From the NCBI RefSeq assembly GCF_002119525.1, contig NZ_CP017916.1, forward strand, positions 2,232,001 to 2,296,000: a DNA stretch of 64,000 bases. The letters run 5' to 3'. The notes below the pieces were generated by a model. The model was not told the origin of the DNA. It ran no database searches and saw nothing but the letters and a program-made list of their open reading frames with translations. The stretch comes from Vibrio syngnathi (GTDB lineage Bacteria > Pseudomonadota > Gammaproteobacteria > Enterobacterales > Vibrionaceae). Of this stretch, positions 58,625 through 64,000 are shown piece after piece. The translations under genes and the position numbers were made by a program. Each line of letters opens with the position of its first letter. Within the stretch, counting starts at the first letter, position 1.

Positions 58625-60672
58625 TGACTGTTCCTACTAATAAAGCGATGCCATTGCGCATCGCTCTTTTAGCTCAGCCAGCAAACGCGGCTGAGCTTTC
58701 TGCCGACTTATTCCCCTCGTTCCCAGACATAATGGCTGTTGTGGTTGATGGCAATTTTAATCAAGCACTTACTCAAGCGATTGAGGCAGTCAATCAAGGC
58801 AGTATGGTTAAGCTTTGTTTGGATTCTCACTCACCATCATTGTTGATGTTGAGTGCGCTGACCGCTGCTCAGAATAAGATTCACCCGCACGCGAATTTAG
58901 CGGGTTTTGCAGATACAGTTACCGAAGATAGCATTCAGCTTGCTCTAGAGATGTCACGTCGCCCCGCTAAAGATTTAAGCCATCAACAGCAACACTCTGA
59001 CTTATCTGCTTCACAACAGTTCGGTCAATTGCTAAATATGGTGAATTCGATATCGAGCCGTTCATTGCCGAGCCATTCATTCCCTAACCATTACTGGTTC
59101 ACTGAGCCGAACAAAGCACGTGTTGTTGCGTTAACTTTCAGTGACGATAGCCAAAAAGCCACCAGCCTGATATTGACTCAAGCGACCGGTTTGCAAGAAC
59201 CAAAACCATTGCTATCTAGCGAGCGTTTGATGTTTGTGGTTTCTGGCAATAACCAAGCTGAATTAGTTTCCCAGTTGACCTCACTAAGAGCTGAGCTTAA
59301 ATGCGTTAGCGATTCGGCGGACAGCGAACTTGCTATCGCCACCTTGATGCATTCAAACCTAAGCCACTTTCAAATCGTTCAGCACAATGCTGACCTTGGC
59401 GCGAATATCGTGATTCAAGCGGCTTCAATTGATGCTGCATTGCAAGAAATCACAGCGGTAGAAAATGCATTGCCAAAAGTAATGGCTGACAATAGCCACT
59501 ACAAAACGCCAGCGGGCAGTTGTTTCTCACCGATGCCTCAAAGCAAAGGTGGCGTTGCATTTGTTTACCCTGGTGTTGGCACGGTTTATCCCGGTATGTT
59601 GCGCGAGTTTCACCACCATTTCCCGCAGTTATTCGCTCGCTTAGAACGCGAAGGTAACTTGAAAGAGATGCTGCAGGCTGAAAAAACCTACGCTGAAGAC
59701 TCGCAAGAAATGTCGCTCAGTGAATTGGCAATTGCCGGTGTGGGCAGTAGTTATCTGTTAACACAACTGCTGTGTGATGAATTCAAAGTGCAGCCAGATT
59801 TCGCCTTGGGTTACTCCAAAGGCGAAGCCTCCATGTGGGCGAGCTTAAATGTTTGGAAAAATCCACATGCGCTGATCGAGATGACTCAAACTAGCCCAAT
59901 TTTCACCACGGCTATTTCTGGCGAACTCACCGCAGTACGTCAAGATTGGCAGTTGAACGGCGACGAAAGCATCCAATGGAATAGCTTTGTGGTTCGCAGT
60001 GATGCACAAGCGATTGAGGCTCTGTTACCAGAGTTTCCGCGCGCTTATCTCGCTATCATCCAAGGTGACACTTGTGTACTGGCAGGCTGTGAAAGCACCT
60101 GTCGTGCTCTGCTCAAGAAACTGGGTAAACGTGGCATTGCCGCGAACCGTGTTACTGCAATGCACACCACGCCAGCGTTGAGCCAGCATAGCCAAGTGCG
60201 GGAGTTTTACACTCAACCACTGTTCGACGAGTTGCCAAAGCATATCCGCTTTATCAGCGCAGCAGGTCTACCGACTGGCGCACCAATCAATATCGACAGC
60301 GATAGTATCGCCCTTTCGATTGCCGACACCTTCTGTTCAACGTTAGATTTCACCGCGTTGATCCAGAGTGCGCGTCAACAAGGTGCTCGTCTGTTTATAG
60401 AAGTAGGTGCCGATCGTCAAACCAGCACATTGATCGACAAGATCAATCGTAGCGACAACGTAGCCGACCAATACTGCACAATCGCTTCCAATGCCAAAGG
60501 CGGTGACGATGTTGTCACGCTCATCAAATGCATTGGTCAGCTCATTACTCATCAAATTCCACTGTCTGTCGAGCCACTTATTCAAGGGCTAGAACAACAG
60601 ATCACCACCGCTAAGCAATTAAGTGGTGTGTCTCAAGGCAGCGCAGTGAATCATCAAGGAGAGCTAGTATGA
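58624..60672 (+). CDS. pfaB: PUFA synthase subunit PfaB (acyltransferase)
   Basis: 682 residues. The N-terminal part is a degenerate ketosynthase-like region; the C-terminal half is an acyltransferase with VAFVYPGVGTVYPGM and GYSKGEAS (Ser398). It helps decide the end product (EPA or DHA) in other bacteria. The GTG start overlaps the pfaA stop by one base (TAGTG); GGAG is 11 nt upstream. The stop overlaps pfaC (ATGA). Confidence 0.92.
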   Translation: MTVPTNKAMPLRIALLAQPANAAELSADLFPSFPDIMAVVVDGNFNQALTQAIEAVNQGSMVKLCLDSHSPSLLMLSALTAAQNKIHPHANLAGFADTVTEDSIQLALEMSRRPAKDLSHQQQHSDLSASQQFGQLLNMVNSISSRSLPSHSFPNHYWFTEPNKARVVALTFSDDSQKATSLILTQATGLQEPKPLLSSERLMFVVSGNNQAELVSQLTSLRAELKCVSDSADSELAIATLMHSNLSHFQIVQHNADLGANIVIQAASIDAALQEITAVENALPKVMADNSHYKTPAGSCFSPMPQSKGGVAFVYPGVGTVYPGMLREFHHHFPQLFARLEREGNLKEMLQAEKTYAEDSQEMSLSELAIAGVGSSYLLTQLLCDEFKVQPDFALGYSKGEASMWASLNVWKNPHALIEMTQTSPIFTTAISGELTAVRQDWQLNGDESIQWNSFVVRSDAQAIEALLPEFPRAYLAIIQGDTCVLAGCESTCRALLKKLGKRGIAANRVTAMHTTPALSQHSQVREFYTQPLFDELPKHIRFISAAGLPTGAPINIDSDSIALSIADTFCSTLDFTALIQSARQQGARLFIEVGADRQTSTLIDKINRSDNVADQYCTIASNAKGGDDVVTLIKCIGQLITHQIPLSVEPLIQGLEQQITTAKQLSGVSQGSAVNHQGELV

Positions 60673-63600
60673 GTTCTCAATCGAAACCAACTCAATATAA
60701 ATATCAGGCTCAAACTAAGAATAAGCAGCAAGTGAAGTGCAATAAGATCGCGATTGTCGGTATTGCTAACCAATACCCAGAAGCGGATACGCCAAAAGAC
60801 TTTTGGCAAAACTTGCTGAATAAAAAAGATTCTCGAACCACATTAAGCGCTGAAAAGTTAGGTGCTAAACCTGAAAGCTATCAGGGCGTGCAAGGTGAGT
60901 CAGACCGCTTTTACTGTGACAAAGGCGGCTACATCGAAAACTTCAATTTCGATAACAATGGCTACCGCTTAACAGCAGAATCATTCAACGGCGTAGATCA
61001 AAGCTTCCTGTGGGCTTTGGATACCAGCCGCAAGGCGTTAGTCGACGCCGGCATTGATTTAAATGCCGATGTTTTAGAGCGCACAGGCGTGATCATGGGT
61101 GCCCTTTCGTTCCCAACAACACGCTCAAACGACTTGTTTCTGCCGATGTATCACTCAGTGGTCGAGAAAGCACTTAAAGATAAATTGGCTAATGACCAGT
61201 TTTCACTGCTGCCAACCAATGAAACAGCTCAAGACCTCAACCCTATCAATGGTGCTGCAGCACATAACGCCTCTAAGTTAGTGGCTGATGCGCTAGGTTT
61301 AGGCAACGTGCAACTTAGCCTAGATGCGGCATGTGCAAGCTCAGTGTATTCATTGAAGTTAGCGTGTGATTACTTGAACACGGGCAAAGCCGACATGATG
61401 TTGGCAGGCGCGGTATCAGGTGCTGATCCATTCTTTATCAACATGGGTTTTTCCATCTTCCACGCTTACCCTGACCACGGTGTGTCGGTTCCGTTTGATA
61501 GCAACAGTAAAGGTCTGTTTGCTGGCGAAGGTGCCGGTGTTTTAGTCCTAAAACGTTTGGCTGATGCCGAGCGTGATGGCGACAATATTTACGCTGTGGT
61601 GAGCGGCATTGGCTTATCGAACGATGGCCGTGGCCAGTTCGTATTAAGCCCAAACAGCAAAGGACAAGTCCAAGCCTTTGAACGCGCTTACGAGGCATCA
61701 AACCTAACACCAGACAGCATTGAAGTGATTGAGTGTCACGCAACCGGCACACCATTAGGTGACAAGGTTGAGTTAACCTCAATGGAGCGTTTCTTTGCTG
61801 ACAAATTGAATGGCTCTAACCCGCCATTGATTGGCTCTGCGAAGTCAAACCTCGGTCACTTACTGACTGCAGCAGGTATGCCTGGGATCATGAAGATGAT
61901 CTTTGCGATGAAAGAAGGCGTGCTTCCGCCAAGTATTAACTTGGACAAGCCACTGTCTTCACCAGAAGGTTTATTTGGCTCTCAGACGCTACCAACACAA
62001 GTGCAACCTTGGCCAAGTAAAGCGGGCAACTCAGAGCGCTGCGCAGGTGTGTCTGTATTTGGTTTCGGTGGTTGTAACGCTCACTTACTACTTGAAGCGT
62101 ATTCAGACAAAAGTCATGCAAATCAGACTTTAGAGTCGGCTTCTCCAAGCCTACAACCGTCTAATTTAAGCATTACCGGTCTAGCATCACACTTCGGCTC
62201 TCTGCAAAGCATCAATGCACTAAGCACTGCGATTGAGACCAACAACGATGCTTTCATTGCCTTGCCTAAGAAGCGCTGGAAAGGCTTAGATCAACATCCA
62301 GAACTACTGAATCAGTTTGGTTTACGCGGCATTCCAAACGGAGCGTACATCGATCAATTCGATCTCGATTTCCTACGTTTTAAAGTTCCGCCTAATGAAG
62401 ATGACCGTTTGATCTCTCAGCAGTTGCTACTGATGAAAGTTGCAGACGAAGCCATCAAAGATGCCAAGCTTGTTGCAGGCCAAAAGGTTGCGGTTTTAGT
62501 TGCGATGGAAACAGAGCTTGAGATGCACCAATTCCGTGGACGCGTAAACCTGCATAGCCAATTGGCTGACAGCTTTGCCAACATGGGGATCGAACTAACT
62601 CAAGACGAATACCAAGCGCTAGAAACCATCGCGATGGACAGTGTGATGGACGCAGCCAAGCTGAACCAATACACCAGTTTCATCGGCAACATCATGGCTT
62701 CGCGGATCTCTTCATTGTGGGACTTTAACGGCCCTGCCTTTACGATTTCAGCCGCTGAACAGTCAGTTGCTCGTTGTATCGATGTCGCGCAAAACCTAAT
62801 GTCGCAAGAATCCATGGATGCAGTCGTGATTGCAGCCGTCGACCTTAGTGGCAGTGCAGAACATGTGATTCTGAAGAACAGCGTCAGCCCAGTGTCACTT
62901 GCTCCAAAATTCGGACAACCGCAAGACGGCAGTTGGAATGTGGGTGAAGGCGCAGGTGCCATTGTTCTTGTTGAAGAAAACCGAGTAGCGAGCAACCAAG
63001 GCACAGCTTACGGCAGCATCAACGCCTTAGCCTTTGGTTCAAGCGAGAATAACAACGCCGTTGTTGATGAGTTACTGACTCAAGTCGGTATGAGCTCGAA
63101 CGGTGTTTCTCTGCTTGAGCTTAACCATGCACCAGAATCTTCATCTCATCAGTTTTCGTCTCTAAGTTTAGGGAACATAAAGACTACTCAAGCGAGTCAG
63201 CGTGTTGGTCATTGCTCTGCTGCTTCTGGTATGGCAAGCCTGCTACACGGTCTGCTCAACCTGAACCTTGCACCTCTGAATCCGAATGTCAGTTCTAAGA
63301 GCGCGATTGTTGCCAACATCAGCGAAGGACAATGTTCACAGCTGCTACTAAGCCAATCGAGTGTTGAATCTCAATCACTTTCCGTTCGTTTAAGCAATGA
63401 ACTGGCGAGCGATGCTAAACGTCAATTAGTTAAGCAAGTTACTCTTGGTGGTCGTGATATCTATCAACATATTGCCCAAACCCCAGTGACCAACTTGGCA
63501 ACGATTCAACAAAAAGCTTCTGGTAAACAAGCAGCAAGAGTGGCGTCGGTTCCAACGACAGCAAGCATTCAAGCAGCTCTTGTGCAAAAAGAGTTAGAGA

Positions 63601-64000
63601 AGAAAGCACTAACGCAGAACGCGGTAGAGCCAGTCATCAAAACTCCTACATCAGTATCCCCTACTCTGGCGCCAACTCGCCACAGTCAGTTAACAGGTAA
63701 CCACAGCAATATGACTCATGTCCTATCCGCTAAAAATGGCGCGTCTCAAATCGACGCTAATACGGATGCAGCATTACAGCCGTCTGTAACACCACACAAC
63801 CAAGCTTTTGCTCAAAACCAGCAAGCAGCGCAGCAAGTACACAAAGCATTCCTGCACACTCGTGCCCAAGGCATGCAAATGGCTGATGCACTATTGAAAG
63901 CACAGTTAAACGCAATTACGTCTGGTTTAGATAGCTCAGCCGTTTCTCAACAAAAAAATGGTCAACAAACGACTGACCAACAAACGTCAGCTCAGCCTGT
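60669..64000 (+). CDS. pfaC: PUFA synthase subunit PfaC, 5' part (KS and chain length factor)
   Basis: Open from ATG 60669 to the window end, 1110 codons. The first ketosynthase (about 22-475) has Cys222 (DAACASS), HATGTPLGD and LGHLLTAAG. The second, about 500-900, is a chain-length-factor-type domain in which the Cys position is Glu697 (ISAAEQSV) while VGHCSAASGMAS remains. A Gln/Ala/Thr-rich linker reaches the edge. The usual FabA-like dehydratases would follow outside. Translationally coupled to pfaB by ATGA. Confidence 0.95.
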   Translation, partial: MSSQSKPTQYKYQAQTKNKQQVKCNKIAIVGIANQYPEADTPKDFWQNLLNKKDSRTTLSAEKLGAKPESYQGVQGESDRFYCDKGGYIENFNFDNNGYRLTAESFNGVDQSFLWALDTSRKALVDAGIDLNADVLERTGVIMGALSFPTTRSNDLFLPMYHSVVEKALKDKLANDQFSLLPTNETAQDLNPINGAAAHNASKLVADALGLGNVQLSLDAACASSVYSLKLACDYLNTGKADMMLAGAVSGADPFFINMGFSIFHAYPDHGVSVPFDSNSKGLFAGEGAGVLVLKRLADAERDGDNIYAVVSGIGLSNDGRGQFVLSPNSKGQVQAFERAYEASNLTPDSIEVIECHATGTPLGDKVELTSMERFFADKLNGSNPPLIGSAKSNLGHLLTAAGMPGIMKMIFAMKEGVLPPSINLDKPLSSPEGLFGSQTLPTQVQPWPSKAGNSERCAGVSVFGFGGCNAHLLLEAYSDKSHANQTLESASPSLQPSNLSITGLASHFGSLQSINALSTAIETNNDAFIALPKKRWKGLDQHPELLNQFGLRGIPNGAYIDQFDLDFLRFKVPPNEDDRLISQQLLLMKVADEAIKDAKLVAGQKVAVLVAMETELEMHQFRGRVNLHSQLADSFANMGIELTQDEYQALETIAMDSVMDAAKLNQYTSFIGNIMASRISSLWDFNGPAFTISAAEQSVARCIDVAQNLMSQESMDAVVIAAVDLSGSAEHVILKNSVSPVSLAPKFGQPQDGSWNVGEGAGAIVLVEENRVASNQGTAYGSINALAFGSSENNNAVVDELLTQVGMSSNGVSLLELNHAPESSSHQFSSLSLGNIKTTQASQRVGHCSAASGMASLLHGLLNLNLAPLNPNVSSKSAIVANISEGQCSQLLLSQSSVESQSLSVRLSNELASDAKRQLVKQVTLGGRDIYQHIAQTPVTNLATIQQKASGKQAARVASVPTTASIQAALVQKELEKKALTQNAVEPVIKTPTSVSPTLAPTRHSQLTGNHSNMTHVLSAKNGASQIDANTDAALQPSVTPHNQAFAQNQQAAQQVHKAFLHTRAQGMQMADALLKAQLNAITSGLDSSAVSQQKNGQQTTDQQTSAQP

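Overview
The window looks like a piece of a marine Vibrio main chromosome. Evidence: menFDHBCE, alaA-yfbR-dgt, tapT/rhombosortase, comEA-ppiD-hupB-lon-clpX-clpP-tig and dctBD/dctMQP run in an order I recognise from Vibrio, the proteins read as close relatives of enteric and Vibrio orthologues, and there is a long tandem tRNA-Tyr array. A pfa-type polyunsaturated fatty acid (PUFA) synthase at the right end suggests a PUFA-producing marine species, possibly of the Splendidus group; that last step is inference.

Layout. 1-8.2 kb: housekeeping and accessory genes: a cut azlC, an AraC regulator, a small lipoprotein, the 4.5S SRP RNA, a membrane protein, the atl/ybaY/tesB group (same grouping as in E. 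coli), a coiled-coil membrane protein, and a DecR-type regulator divergent from a PLP cysteine-metabolism enzyme. 8.2-12.4 kb: a two-gene RND efflux operon. 12.9-14.2 kb: seven identical tRNA-Tyr genes in an exact 187-bp tandem repeat. 14.6-19.6 kb: a Tim44-like protein, a TetR regulator with a probable self-operator, a fused transporter/acyltransferase, a YeiH-type transporter and an unlisted 55-aa membrane protein. 19.8-27.2 kb: the menaquinone operon menFDHBCE. 27.4-32.5 kb: alaA, yfbR, dgt, tapT, rhombosortase and comEA. 32.7-41.1 kb: the proteostasis block ppiD, hupB, lon, clpX, clpP, tig. 41.7-48.5 kb: a C4-dicarboxylate two-component system (dctBD) and its TRAP transporter (dctPQM), with a good sigma-54 promoter in front of dctP. 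48.8-64 kb: a hot-dog thioesterase, the phosphopantetheinyl transferase PfaE, and pfaA-pfaB-pfaC (pfaC runs off the end).

How the genes work together. The right end is the most distinctive system. PfaE should attach phosphopantetheine to the five tandem ACPs of PfaA. PfaA, PfaB and PfaC carry the ketosynthase, acyltransferase, ketoreductase and chain-length-factor domains, and the neighbouring thioesterase may release the product. Upstream of pfaA I see a FadR-like operator and two short ORFs linked to each other and to pfaA by ATGA overlaps; this arrangement deserves testing.

A second unexplained signal is a 160-175 bp dispersed element with terminal inverted repeats. It is present three times, each time 12-24 bp before a start codon, and its internal hairpin arms change together between copies. 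No CRISPR array, prophage, integron or transposase gene was seen.
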